Shown here: positions 7,501 to 15,558 of the stretch, one piece after another
Numbering within the stretch: position 1 is the first letter of the stretch
Layout of the letters: each line of letters opens with the position of its first letter
Source of the DNA: Neolewinella xylanilytica
Lineage (GTDB): Bacteria > Bacteroidota > Bacteroidia > Chitinophagales > Saprospiraceae
NCBI RefSeq assembly: GCF_002934605.1
Contig: NZ_PTJC01000006.1
Location: 1,922,001 to 1,986,000, forward strand
Reading direction: 5' to 3'
Length of the DNA: 64,000 bases
Position numbers and translations under genes: made by a program
The notes under the pieces: generated by a model
The model's database searches: none
Told to the model about the DNA's origin: nothing
The model's input: only the letters and a program-made list of their open reading frames with translations

Positions 7501-8586
7501 TTAGCCTTCGGCAAGCATGGGGTAGTCTATATATCCTTGCTCGCCTCCGCCAAACATGGTGGCGCGGTCCGCTTCGTTCAGCGAAGAGTTACGGGCAAAG
7601 CGCTCCGGAAGGTCCGGATTAGCGAGAAACAGGGTTCCGAAAGAAATAAGCGCGGCCCGGCCTTTCTGTAGTTCCGCTTCCCCGCTCTCCCGATCGTAGC
7701 CGCCATTGGCGATTAGTAGCTGACGAATCATGCTGCCGAATAGTTCCACCTCGTCAATTTTCGGGTAGCGTGCCGGTGGCGGGAAGTAAGGGTTTTGGCG
7801 CATTAGCTCCACGAAACTGAAGTCGAGGGTATTTAGCTGCTCGATGAGGTAGGTGTAGGTCGCCACCGGGTCGTCGTAGCCGATATCTCCGTAGGGGTGC
7901 AGGGTGCCGATCTTGATACCAACGCGGTCGCCGCCTGCCGCCGCGATGAGCTCCTCCATGACCTCCAGCACGAAACGGGCCTTATTGGGGATGCTTCCGC
8001 CGTAGAGGTCGGTGCGCCGGTTGGCGGTTTCGGCCAGGAACTGATTGGGTAGGTACCCGTTCGCGGCGTGTAGTTCCACCCCGTCGAAACCGGCGGCGAT
8101 GGCGTTCTTCGCCGCCTGCCCGTAATCCTTGACGATCTGACGGATTTCTTCCACGCTCAACTCCCGGGGCGTTTCGTACGCTTTCATACCCTGGGAGGTA
8201 AAGTGCTGCATGCCCGAAATGGCGACCGCTGAGGGGGCCACCGGCTGGGCTCCGCCCCGGTCGACGGAGTGCCCGGCCCGGCCGGTATGCCAGAGCTGCG
8301 CGTACATGACACCCCCGCGATCGTGCACGGCACGCGTCACCTTTTTCCAGCCCTCGATTTGTTCCTCGGTATAGATCCCCGGGGTCAGCGGGCTACCGGT
8401 AGCTTGGGCACTGATGTTAATGGCCTCCGTCAGGATCAGGCCGGCACCCGCGCGCTGGGTGTAGTAGCGGACGGTCAGGTCACCCACTACGCCGTTGCGG
8501 TCGGCCCGACTGCGGGTCATGGATGACATGACCATTCGGTTCTTCAGGTGGATTCCGGACAGTTGGGTTGGCTCGAGTAATTTCAT
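7501..8586 (-). CDS. Alkene reductase, Old Yellow Enzyme family (NemA-like)
   Basis: FMN-dependent ene-reductase of 361 residues from the ATG at 8586 (MKLLEPTQLSG); a longer in-frame start at 8628 is not needed. Visible marks are the N-terminal KNRMVMSSMTRSRA, the ligand-binding AQLWHTGRAGH, the active-site GFDGVELHAANGYLPNQFL with the paired catalytic residues of the family (here HAAN), and RTDLYGGS. It reduces activated double bonds, nitrate esters or quinones with NADPH. It is 50 bases downstream of the NmrA-like gene on the same strand, so the two are likely one transcript started at the promoter near 9564-9607. Confidence 0.93.
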   Translation of the reverse strand: MKLLEPTQLSGIHLKNRMVMSSMTRSRADRNGVVGDLTVRYYTQRAGAGLILTEAINISAQATGSPLTPGIYTEEQIEGWKKVTRAVHDRGGVMYAQLWHTGRAGHSVDRGGAQPVAPSAVAISGMQHFTSQGMKAYETPRELSVEEIRQIVKDYGQAAKNAIAAGFDGVELHAANGYLPNQFLAETANRRTDLYGGSIPNKARFVLEVMEELIAAAGGDRVGIKIGTLHPYGDIGYDDPVATYTYLIEQLNTLDFSFVELMRQNPYFPPPARYPKIDEVELFGSMIRQLLIANGGYDRESGEAELQKGRAALISFGTLFLANPDLPERFARNSSLNEADRATMFGGGEQGYIDYPMLAEG

Positions 8587-8636
8587 GGTAGAAAAATTTT
8601 TAGGTTGTGATGGAAAAGGCGGCGGCATTGCCCCCG

Positions 8637-9530
8637 CTACCTCCGGTACAGGGGCGTATACACCTCGGAAATGAATTCCTCGGCGGTAGTCGGCGTAATG
8701 GTTGCGGTAGTGCGGGGCTGGTAGTTCATGAAGCCGGTTTCGACGGCCGTGCCCATTTCGATGAGATTGTCGACGAAGTCTTCCGAAAATCCATTGCCCA
8801 GAAATATTTCCTTCGCCTGGGGTACCGGAATTTGGACATAGGGCAGGTCTGGCTGACCGATGGCCGAGCCAATTAGCGTAGTGAACTCCCGGTAGGTGTA
8901 GTCGCGGGGCCCCATTACGGCCTCCACTTGCTTGCCCGTCCAGTCCGGCGCTGCCAGGTGCCCGGCGATCACCCGCGCCACGTCACGGGTCGCGACCATT
9001 GGAATGGCGCGGTCGCCTGTCGCCACCGTCCCGTTGATGCCCCGGTTCTTGACCAGACCGATCGTCCGCAGAAAATTTTCCATAAAGTAGGCGGAGCGGA
9101 CATGCAGGACGTTCACCCCCTCCAGCTGATTCAGCCGCACCTCCTGTTCGCCCGTACCGGCCATGATGCCATTGCCCTCATGCTGGTGGGAGCCCACGCT
9201 GCTCATATTCACGATGTACTTGATGTCGGATCGCTGGATCGCCTCGATCAGCGCGCCGGTAACCTGGCGCTGGTAGGCCCGGAAGTCTTCGGCCTTCACG
9301 TTGTCGGGCAGGATCAGAAAGGCACTGTCGGCGTTCGAAAAGAGCTCCGTCAGCAGGACGGTATCCGTTACGTCGCCGGCAACTATTCGTGCGTTGGGTC
9401 CGCGTAGAGCTTCCAGTGACTCCGTATGCCGGGCTACGAGGCTGAGCTTGTGACCTTCGTGCAGGAGGAGTTCGGCGACCTTACGGCCTACCGTTCCCGT
9501 GGCGCCTAGGATTACGATATTGTTTTTCAT
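8637..9530 (-). CDS. NmrA-like NAD(P)-dependent oxidoreductase
   Basis: Atypical SDR of 297 residues from the ATG at 9530 (MKNNIVILGATG); the extension to 9590 overlaps the promoter box and is rejected. The nucleotide-binding motif is ILGATGTVGRKVAELL, followed by the RHTESL acidic-site replacement that suggests NADPH. Strand SAFLILPDN, helix YIVNMSSVGSHQHEGN and VLHVRSAYFMENF fit the NmrA/QOR2-like group. It is the first gene of a probable two-gene transcript with the Old Yellow Enzyme. Its promoter region carries the same 17-bp box as that of the quinone oxidoreductase-like gene upstream, so the three enzymes are probably controlled together. Confidence 0.87.
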   Translation of the reverse strand: MKNNIVILGATGTVGRKVAELLLHEGHKLSLVARHTESLEALRGPNARIVAGDVTDTVLLTELFSNADSAFLILPDNVKAEDFRAYQRQVTGALIEAIQRSDIKYIVNMSSVGSHQHEGNGIMAGTGEQEVRLNQLEGVNVLHVRSAYFMENFLRTIGLVKNRGINGTVATGDRAIPMVATRDVARVIAGHLAAPDWTGKQVEAVMGPRDYTYREFTTLIGSAIGQPDLPYVQIPVPQAKEIFLGNGFSEDFVDNLIEMGTAVETGFMNYQPRTTATITPTTAEEFISEVYTPLYRR

Positions 9531-9563
9531 AATATTGAAGTTGTAAAGGGTTTGTTGATGGGG

Positions 9564-9607
9564 CAAAATTGGGGGGCTGGGAGCGTGCATACTTGTACCA
9601 GATCACT
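9564..9607 (-). promoter_or_regulatory. Promoter with shared 17-bp box (copy 1), upstream of NmrA-like/OYE genes
   Basis: On the minus strand the 17-bp sequence AGTGATCTGGTACAAGT (9607 to 9591) is followed, after exactly 19 bases, by CAATTTTG (9571 to 9564). The latter matches the Bacteroidota -7 box TAnnTTTG at all but its first position, and 19 bases is the usual -33/-7 spacing. The ATG is 33 bases further on. The same box, spacing and -7 element recur at 10610-10653. The box overlies the -33 position, which suits a repressor or activator site. Confidence 0.6.
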
Positions 9608-9643
9608 GTACGATCACCGCTTACGCTATCCCGGTCGGCGCGG

Positions 9644-10588
9644 TTACGGCAACTCGATGGCCACCTTACCGGCTACCCCGCCCCGCTCGGCGTACCGGTA
9701 GGCTGCTACGGCATGGGAAAAGGGAAATACCCTGCTGACGGTTACGTCAAGGCCGGCGTCCACCGCGTCCAGCAGCACCCGCATGTTTTCCCGCGACGTA
9801 CTGCCCAGCACGACCACGTGCTTTTTGCCCCGGAAAGGATTCAGCAGCAGGGAAGTAGGAATTTCAATAGGCTGCGGGGTGGCATTCAGGAAGCGGGCCC
9901 GGCTCTTCATGATCCGTTTGGCCCGGGCGTACGGCAGCTTGCCGGACAGGTCCACCACAACGTCATAGCGGGCTGTGCCCTGCAGCACGTCCTCCTTGGC
10001 GTAATCGATCACGGTATCGGCACCCCACCGGGTGGCGTACGGTAGCGTATCCGGACCGGCGACCGCCGTCACTTGGGCGTCCGTCCGTTGGAGCAGTTGC
10101 AGCAACAGCATGCCGAAGCCGCCGGTGGCACCGTTGACCAGGACCGACGATTGGGCGGTCAGGTTACCCATTTTATGCAGGGCCGTCACGGCAGCGGTAC
10201 CCACGATCGGCAGTGAGGCCGCCTGCGCAAAACTGAGGTGGGTGGGTTTCTTCCACAGTAAATTGGCGGGGACGGCCACGTATTCGGACAGCGCACCGTC
10301 CTTCATGGCGTTCTTAACGACGCCGAAGACCGCGTCTCCTTCCTTCAGCCCGGTCACGGCACCACTCGTGCGCTCCACTATGCCCGCAAAATCTACCCCG
10401 AGGTGGCGGGGGAACTTGGACCCGGACATCAGCTTCATTTCTCCTTTACGGATCTTCCAGTCCATAGGGTTTATAGAAACGGCCTTTACCCTGACGAGTA
10501 CTTCCCCCGCCCGGAGGGTAGGTGTAGGCACTTCTACGGTGCGGAGGACGTCGACGTTACCGAAGGATTGGTATGCAATAGCTTTCAT
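9644..10588 (-). CDS. MDR family quinone oxidoreductase-like NAD(P)-dependent reductase
   Basis: Zinc-free medium-chain reductase of 314 residues from the ATG at 10588 (MKAIAYQSFGNVDVLRTVEVP), the usual N-terminus of quinone oxidoreductases. GroES-like half: AGEVLVRVKAVSINPMDWKIRKGE and HLGVDFAGIVERTSG. Rossmann half: SSVLVNGATGGFGMLLLQLL and the cofactor segment YATRWGADTVIDYAKED. It probably reduces quinones or reactive enones with NADPH. It is transcribed towards the NmrA-like gene, whose start is 113 bases downstream of its stop, and has its own copy of the shared promoter box. Confidence 0.9.
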   Translation of the reverse strand: MKAIAYQSFGNVDVLRTVEVPTPTLRAGEVLVRVKAVSINPMDWKIRKGEMKLMSGSKFPRHLGVDFAGIVERTSGAVTGLKEGDAVFGVVKNAMKDGALSEYVAVPANLLWKKPTHLSFAQAASLPIVGTAAVTALHKMGNLTAQSSVLVNGATGGFGMLLLQLLQRTDAQVTAVAGPDTLPYATRWGADTVIDYAKEDVLQGTARYDVVVDLSGKLPYARAKRIMKSRARFLNATPQPIEIPTSLLLNPFRGKKHVVVLGSTSRENMRVLLDAVDAGLDVTVSRVFPFSHAVAAYRYAERGGVAGKVAIELP

Positions 10589-10609
10589 GGTATGAATGAT
10601 TTGATACCA

Positions 10610-10653
10610 CAAAATTGCAGCCGCATGAACGCGGAGACTTGTACCAGATCACT
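10610..10653 (-). promoter_or_regulatory. Promoter with shared 17-bp box (copy 2), upstream of the quinone oxidoreductase-like gene
   Basis: Minus strand: AGTGATCTGGTACAAGT (10653 to 10637), 19 bases, then CAATTTTG (10617 to 10610), 21 bases before the ATG at 10588. All 17 bases of the box, the 19-base spacing and the -7-like octamer are identical to copy 1, while the spacer sequence between them differs. Conservation of only these parts is what a functional promoter-operator would show. Confidence 0.6.
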
Positions 10654-10900
10654 CTTCTATCCGTACCGGGAGCGTGACTACCGAGTTTCAAGGTCCAGCG
10701 CTTACCAGCAACTCGGGGATACGGTCGGTCTTTTACGAAGGAAATCGCCCTTTCCAGCAACCATCTCTTCGGGAATCTAACAATTAGGGTTGCCGTACCG
10801 TTATACTTAGTAGGGCAACTCCCGAAGGAGATCCATTTCCTTCCGCCAATCTTGGTACCGGCTTTGGCCATTTTCCGCCCCCTATTTACCCGTCTACTTT

Positions 10901-11956
10901 ATGGCCAAATCCAATCAACTCGGCGTTGATGACCTCCAACAGTCGCTCAAACACTGGAAATCCATCATCGCCGAATACCAGCAAGCCAATACCTGGCGGG
11001 CGATCGGTCAGCTATTTACCAGCTTCGGTCCCTTCCTGGCGCTTTGGGTCCTCATGTACTTTACGGTGCAATACTCGGTGTGGCTGACCCTCGCCCTCGG
11101 CTTGGTCAATGCCTTCTTCCTGGTGCGGATCTTCATCATTCAGCACGATTGCGGACACTATTCCTTCCTCGCCAAACGCAAGGTGAACGACGCGGTAGGT
11201 TTCGTCTGCTCCTTCTTCAGTTCCATACCCTACACTTACTGGGCACGGGTGCACAGCTTTCACCACGGCCATACCGGGCAGCTGGAGCACCGGGACATCG
11301 GAGACATCAATTTCGTGACGGCCGAGGAGTTTCGGAATTTCGGAAGATGGGGTAAGCTAAAATACCGGGTATTCCGCAGTCCCCTCGTCTTGTTCCTGGT
11401 CGTCCCGGTCATCTACTTTAGCGTGATTCTCCGGATATCCAAGATCAACTTCCCGGGCTGGTCCCCGGTGATCCGGAAGCAGAACATCAATAACCTCCTG
11501 ATCCTACTTACGTACGCGGGCATCGGCTATCTGGTGGGCTGGCGGGCTTTCCTGATCGTGCAGGGCAGCATCGTCTTTTTCTTCAGCATCATCGCCTTCT
11601 GGTTCTTTTACGTCCAGCACCAGCACGACCACACCTATATGCAGTGGTCGAAGAACTGGGATTACCTCACCGCCGCCATCAAAGGGGCTACGTTTTACAA
11701 GCTTCCCCGCTTCATGCATTTCCTGACCGGCAACATCGGTTACCACCACCTGCACCACCTCAGCAGCCGTATCCCCAACTACAATCTGCGCCGCTGCGCC
11801 CGGGAAAACCCCGTCCTGCAGGTCCACGTCACCCAGCTCACTTTCCTGAAGAGCCTGCCCCTGATGTTCAATAAACTCTGGGACGAGGAAAAGCAACGCA
11901 TGATTTCCTTCCGCGAGTTCTACCGCCACGAAGCCATGTCTTCCGCGGCCAGTTAA
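10901..11956 (+). CDS. Membrane fatty acid desaturase
   Basis: Di-iron integral membrane desaturase of 351 residues. The histidine boxes are HDCGH at about residue 82, HSFHHGH at about 118, QHQHDH at about 235 and HHLHH at about 281, the order and spacing of the omega-6/delta-12-type FA_desaturase family. Hydrophobic stretches before the first box and between about 160 and 235 give four or more membrane spans. It would introduce a double bond into acyl chains, using reduced ferredoxin or another donor not encoded nearby, and so tune membrane fluidity. It is a single gene: the next start is 70 bases downstream and belongs to an unrelated exported protein. Confidence 0.92.
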   Translation: MAKSNQLGVDDLQQSLKHWKSIIAEYQQANTWRAIGQLFTSFGPFLALWVLMYFTVQYSVWLTLALGLVNAFFLVRIFIIQHDCGHYSFLAKRKVNDAVGFVCSFFSSIPYTYWARVHSFHHGHTGQLEHRDIGDINFVTAEEFRNFGRWGKLKYRVFRSPLVLFLVVPVIYFSVILRISKINFPGWSPVIRKQNINNLLILLTYAGIGYLVGWRAFLIVQGSIVFFFSIIAFWFFYVQHQHDHTYMQWSKNWDYLTAAIKGATFYKLPRFMHFLTGNIGYHHLHHLSSRIPNYNLRRCARENPVLQVHVTQLTFLKSLPLMFNKLWDEEKQRMISFREFYRHEAMSSAAS

Positions 11957-12025
11957 CCCTACCACCGGTCCGGAGCTTCGAGGACAAAACCTACCGACTA
12001 GCCGTATCTTCCGCAAAATGCCGGA

Positions 12026-13015
12026 ATGAGAAGCTGTTTAAGTGTACTGTGTATCCTCCTTTCCGTCCTTGGAAACGGCCAGGACGTAGCGCGGGATACC
12101 GTGTCCGCCTACCTGGACGAATTCTTCCACATCGTCAGCACAAGCGTGCTGGACCGCGAGCAATACGACTGGGCAGCGCTGCGCGCGCGGGCCGATAGGC
12201 TGACCGCGGGAGCCACCACCACGGCGGAAACCTACCCCGGCCTGCGAGAGGTACTGCGGGAGGTCAATCCGCATTCCTTCATTGCCGATCCGGACTATTC
12301 GGAGAAATGGAAATCGGGGGGCGGTACCGGATCATCCGAACCTCCACCGCAGATTCCCCAGGCCACCGGTCGCGTGATCAGTCCCACCGTCAGCTACGTA
12401 AACTTACCGATGGTGAACAGCGGCCATCCCCCTACCCTGCAACACTTTGCCGATTCGCTGCAGCGCTTGATCGCCCGTCTGGACGGTCCCGAAACCAAAG
12501 CCTGGATAGTTGATTTGCAGGGGAATACGGGAGGCAACTGCTGGCCGATGCTGGCGGGTATAGGACCAGTCCTGGGCCGGGGTACCGCCGGCTACTTCAT
12601 GAACCGCGATGGCAGCCGGGCCACGTCCTGGGGCTATCGGAACGGCGCGTCGGGAAGCGGTAGACAGCGAATTACCGAAGTGAGCGGTGACGCCTACCGA
12701 TTACGAAACCCGGACCCACCCGTAGCCGTGCTGACCGATGGACGTACCGCGAGTTCGGGGGAGGTCCTGGCCGTATCCTTCCGGGGCCGTCCGCGTACCC
12801 GCACCTTCGGAACCCCGACGGCAGGCTATTCAACGACGAATTCGACCATCTTTCTGTCCGACGGGGCCATGCTCCAGTTGACGGTATCGGTATACGGCGA
12901 CCGCAATAAGCAAGCGTACGGCGAAAAACTGATCCCCGATGTCGTAAGTCAGGATCCCCTTACGGATGCCGTACAGTGGCTGGAAGCTTTCCTAAAAGGA
13001 GTAGCGAAACCGTAG
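12026..13015 (+). CDS. S41 family peptidase-like exported protein
   Basis: Protein of 329 residues with an N-terminal signal peptide (MRSCLSVLCILLSVLGNGQ). The C-terminal half is an S41 (tail-specific protease) core: KAWIVDLQGNTGGNCWPML, then VAVLTDGRTASSGEVLAVSF carrying the candidate nucleophile Ser, then FGTPTAGYST. The Lys that pairs with Ser in CtpA-type proteases (FGKG in the second S41 protein at 38410-40065) is not present, so this is the IRBP/tricorn-like branch, or an inactive member. No PDZ domain is visible. A -7-like TATCTTCC at about 12003 precedes the start. The substrate is unknown. Confidence 0.8.
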   Translation: MRSCLSVLCILLSVLGNGQDVARDTVSAYLDEFFHIVSTSVLDREQYDWAALRARADRLTAGATTTAETYPGLREVLREVNPHSFIADPDYSEKWKSGGGTGSSEPPPQIPQATGRVISPTVSYVNLPMVNSGHPPTLQHFADSLQRLIARLDGPETKAWIVDLQGNTGGNCWPMLAGIGPVLGRGTAGYFMNRDGSRATSWGYRNGASGSGRQRITEVSGDAYRLRNPDPPVAVLTDGRTASSGEVLAVSFRGRPRTRTFGTPTAGYSTTNSTIFLSDGAMLQLTVSVYGDRNKQAYGEKLIPDVVSQDPLTDAVQWLEAFLKGVAKP

Positions 13016-13082
13016 GGCGACGGGGCGCAGGAGAAAAGAACTACCCGTTTGTCCTGCCCCGTAAGCCGCCAAATTTATCCAG

Positions 13083-13266
13083 CTACCCCCTTGCCTCCAA
13101 AATAGCCGGATAGCCATCGCTTTCCAGTAAGGTTTTGACGGCTGCTCGTTCGTCCGTGGCTTGCTCATAATCGGTTGGACTGATCTTGTAGCCCCTTCAG
13201 TAAGCTAGTCCGGCTGGACCGTCCGTCGGTATCTACCGCCAGCCATCGTATTCCGAAGTGCACATC
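13083..13266 (-). pseudogene. Frameshifted coding remnant, family unknown
   Basis: The minus strand encodes two adjoining protein-like pieces in different frames. The first, read from 13266, gives HFGIRWLAVDTDGRSSRTSL and ends within the same local region. The second, read from about 13195 to the TAG at 13083, gives ISPTDYEQATDERAAVKTLL then ESDGYPAILEARG. A one-base shift near 13195-13200 would join them into a chain of about 60 residues. Neither piece has a good start codon context. I do not recognise the family. Most likely this is the tail of a lost gene. Confidence 0.3.
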
Positions 13267-13405
13267 TTAAAGGAAAATTGCTTGCACAGATCTTCCTGTC
13301 GGGGATTGACCCGGAAAGAAAGGCCGGCAGATTTTGCCTTTCGTGCCACGTCACCCAAAAGCTTCCCCATCAAGCACCTAACTCTCCGGGTTTACAAGCC
13401 GTACA

Positions 13406-13464
13406 GGACCGCAGCGCGGTCCAACCCACACTGCCGGAGGACAACGCCGACTGCAGCGCAGTCG
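13406..13464. repeat. Two related 17-bp hairpins in tandem (REP-like)
   Basis: GGACCGCAGCGCGGTCC (13406-13422) and CGACTGCAGCGCAGTCG (13448-13464) are perfect 7-bp stems with the same AGC loop, and each is followed by aaccca. They differ at two stem pairs and both differences are compensated (C-G to T-A, and G-C to C-G), so pairing is kept. The units start 42 bases apart. They resemble short palindromic repeats found between genes. Confidence 0.6.
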
Positions 13465-13735
13465 AACCCAATGCCCGATCGAAGGGAATCGATCCGAGTA
13501 GGCTTGCTATTGATTGGTGCTTTTGAAGGCCTCGATTTGTTGAGTGTCCCTGGCAACTTCTGGTTGGAGGTCTCAATGTTTAGTTTAATAGTCAGGAGAG
13601 ATATGTAAATATTAAACTAAAAGAAAAAGATGGATGAGTAACCGTCTACTGGAGAATTGCAATACCAAAAGTCCGCATCATCGCGCTAGCTTAGACTAGC
13701 CTATTCGCCATCCGGATACTAACTTGGAAAGCAGC

Positions 13736-15295
13736 TTAGGGAGCCTGTTGGCGTTCGAGCGACCCCGCCAACTTGTAGAATGGGGAGTCTACCTCACGAA
13801 AAATGTTGCCGTCGGCGTCGACGATGGCTTGCGTAGCGCCGCCACCGCAGAAGTTAGCCAGGTTGCGGGAGGAGAAGGCATCCAGCATTCCGTCATTTCC
13901 TTCAATCGGCACGAAGTAGTGTTCAGCATTATCCCAGCCCCCGTGCATTACCCGGGCGGCCCAGAGTTCCTTATGCTTGAGACTATCGATACAGACGTTA
14001 ATCACGCTGATTTCCCCCGCATTGCGCTGTTCAAAGTCCTGCATCAACGGAATGTCATCGACAATGGAAGAGCCGGCGTACGTCGCCGACCAGAAATTGA
14101 TGAGCAGCGGCTCTCCGGTGTAGCGGCCCAGCAAGCCCTGAAATTCGGTTTTATCCAGAGTGCGTGAATCTGCCTCAAAACCGTTTTCCCGGCGGGTTCC
14201 ATCCGATAGCAAACGGGTAAACACCGCCACCTCTGCATCGAAAGCAGTTCGCTCTTCAGCATTTAACCGGTCGTAATAGCTACGGTTATCCGACCCCATG
14301 CTGAGATACCACCGGGCTGAGCCTCCAACGTACTCGGAATGAATGTGGTCCGAAAAGTGATCTCTCAGATATCCGGTTTCCCATTCCGTATAGCCATCCC
14401 ACGGCCGCTCCTGCCAGTTGCCGTAAGTGATCAATCTCCCGCTATTGGTAGCGCGATGGTGCAAATACTGCACCCACAGCATCGCCTGCAGTCCGTTGGC
14501 CAGGGAAAAGTCGTGCAGGTGTTCCGGTTCCGGATACCGGTCGGTAAAGAAGGGGTTGAACGCCTGGCCCGCAAAGTCGATCTTTTGGTTGGCCAGTTCC
14601 GGATTCCGGGATGCCTCCGCCATCCAGGCGGTTGTCACGTTTAATCGCCAAGCCCCTAAAACCTGCTTTAGGTAGGCGTATTCGGGTAGGGAAATAGGGC
14701 TATCGGCAATCAATTCCCTAATGTCCCGCGCGTTGGGTTGCCGGGCAATCAGCTCGCTATCGGCGTGACCCGCGTAGACTGCATCCAGCAGGCGCAAGCG
14801 ACTTTCAACCATGCTGTCGGCACGCTCGGCGAAGATGTCTGCGTCTGCGGACTCAAACAAGCGACGAGTATCGTACTCCATTTGCTCGAGCCGCTGAAAA
14901 TTGATTTTACCCGCGCCGCGGCCGGTGGCCACAATGACTTTCTGTTGCCCTAGTGAATCCAGTTTGATTTTCAAGTCGTCCCCCGGAAACAGCACCAGGT
15001 CGAGAAAGCCGGTTTCAGTCCGCAGGGCGTAATGTTGTCCCTTGGTCACCCGATCTATTGTGAACCCAAACGTGCCGTCCTCCCCGATTCGCATTCCCTG
15101 GGTACGATACCCGCTGGGATCGAGATTGCCCCGGAGCCACGGACCTGCAAATAGCGTGATAAACTCCCCCGCAGCGCCGACCAGGTCTCCGCTTACCGTG
15201 GCCGAAGGGATGGCCGCGGGAACGACTTCCGCGACTTTTTCACTTTGACACGAGAGCAGCATTACCGCCATGATTAAACTACCAAGGTGCTTCAT
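13736..15295 (-). CDS. TlpA-like thioredoxin-fold lipoprotein lacking the CXXC motif
   Basis: Lipoprotein of 519 residues from the ATG at 15295 (MKHLGSLIMAVMLLSCQSE, lipobox LLSC); an upstream extension is rejected because it precedes the signal peptide. After the anchor comes a DUF4369-like beta domain, then a long alpha-helical middle region, then a C-terminal thioredoxin fold (LLGRYTGEPLLINFWSATYA, ISVINVCIDS, and the cis-Pro-like TQAIVDADGNIFREV). Where TlpA proteins have WCxxC, this one has SATYAGSS, so no redox-active disulfide can form there. It may bind a partner or ligand rather than reduce one. It stands alone, with a decayed region on one side. Confidence 0.82.
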   Translation of the reverse strand: MKHLGSLIMAVMLLSCQSEKVAEVVPAAIPSATVSGDLVGAAGEFITLFAGPWLRGNLDPSGYRTQGMRIGEDGTFGFTIDRVTKGQHYALRTETGFLDLVLFPGDDLKIKLDSLGQQKVIVATGRGAGKINFQRLEQMEYDTRRLFESADADIFAERADSMVESRLRLLDAVYAGHADSELIARQPNARDIRELIADSPISLPEYAYLKQVLGAWRLNVTTAWMAEASRNPELANQKIDFAGQAFNPFFTDRYPEPEHLHDFSLANGLQAMLWVQYLHHRATNSGRLITYGNWQERPWDGYTEWETGYLRDHFSDHIHSEYVGGSARWYLSMGSDNRSYYDRLNAEERTAFDAEVAVFTRLLSDGTRRENGFEADSRTLDKTEFQGLLGRYTGEPLLINFWSATYAGSSIVDDIPLMQDFEQRNAGEISVINVCIDSLKHKELWAARVMHGGWDNAEHYFVPIEGNDGMLDAFSSRNLANFCGGGATQAIVDADGNIFREVDSPFYKLAGSLERQQAP

Positions 15296-15558
15296 AGTGA
15301 AATAAGTTGCTTTGGGAGCCTTGATCAGGAAGATAGGGAAATAAACCAATCTTGCCCGCCGCTTACCTCCGCTCCTGCGCACCGCCGCCGGATTTGTTTC
15401 CTGCGCGTGTTTGTTTTCCAGCTAACACGATGCACCCTAGGCCCCGGGAAAACAGAAAGTAATTTGGTACGCAAGCTAGTTGACCGAATAAGCAAACAAC
15501 GGTGGTGGATAGCCGTTGCACCGCTACGCCACCATCGGCCAGCACGGAACAACACACC

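Larger units (their letters stand above)
13016..13735. other. 720-base region without an intact gene
   Basis: The region holds a frameshifted minus-strand coding remnant (13083-13266) and a pair of related short hairpins (13406-13464), each listed separately. The plus-strand reading at 13258-13608 runs straight through both hairpins, has repeated SNP-rich segments encoded by the hairpin units, and shows no recognisable fold; it is not called. AT-rich DNA at about 13590-13640 could be a promoter region, but no gene follows on the plus strand. This looks like a site of gene decay. Confidence 0.5.

Noticed and set aside
13258-13608. Plus-strand open frame of 116 codons
   Set aside because: It reads through both hairpin units, which generate its repeated SNP-containing segments; it has no family pattern.
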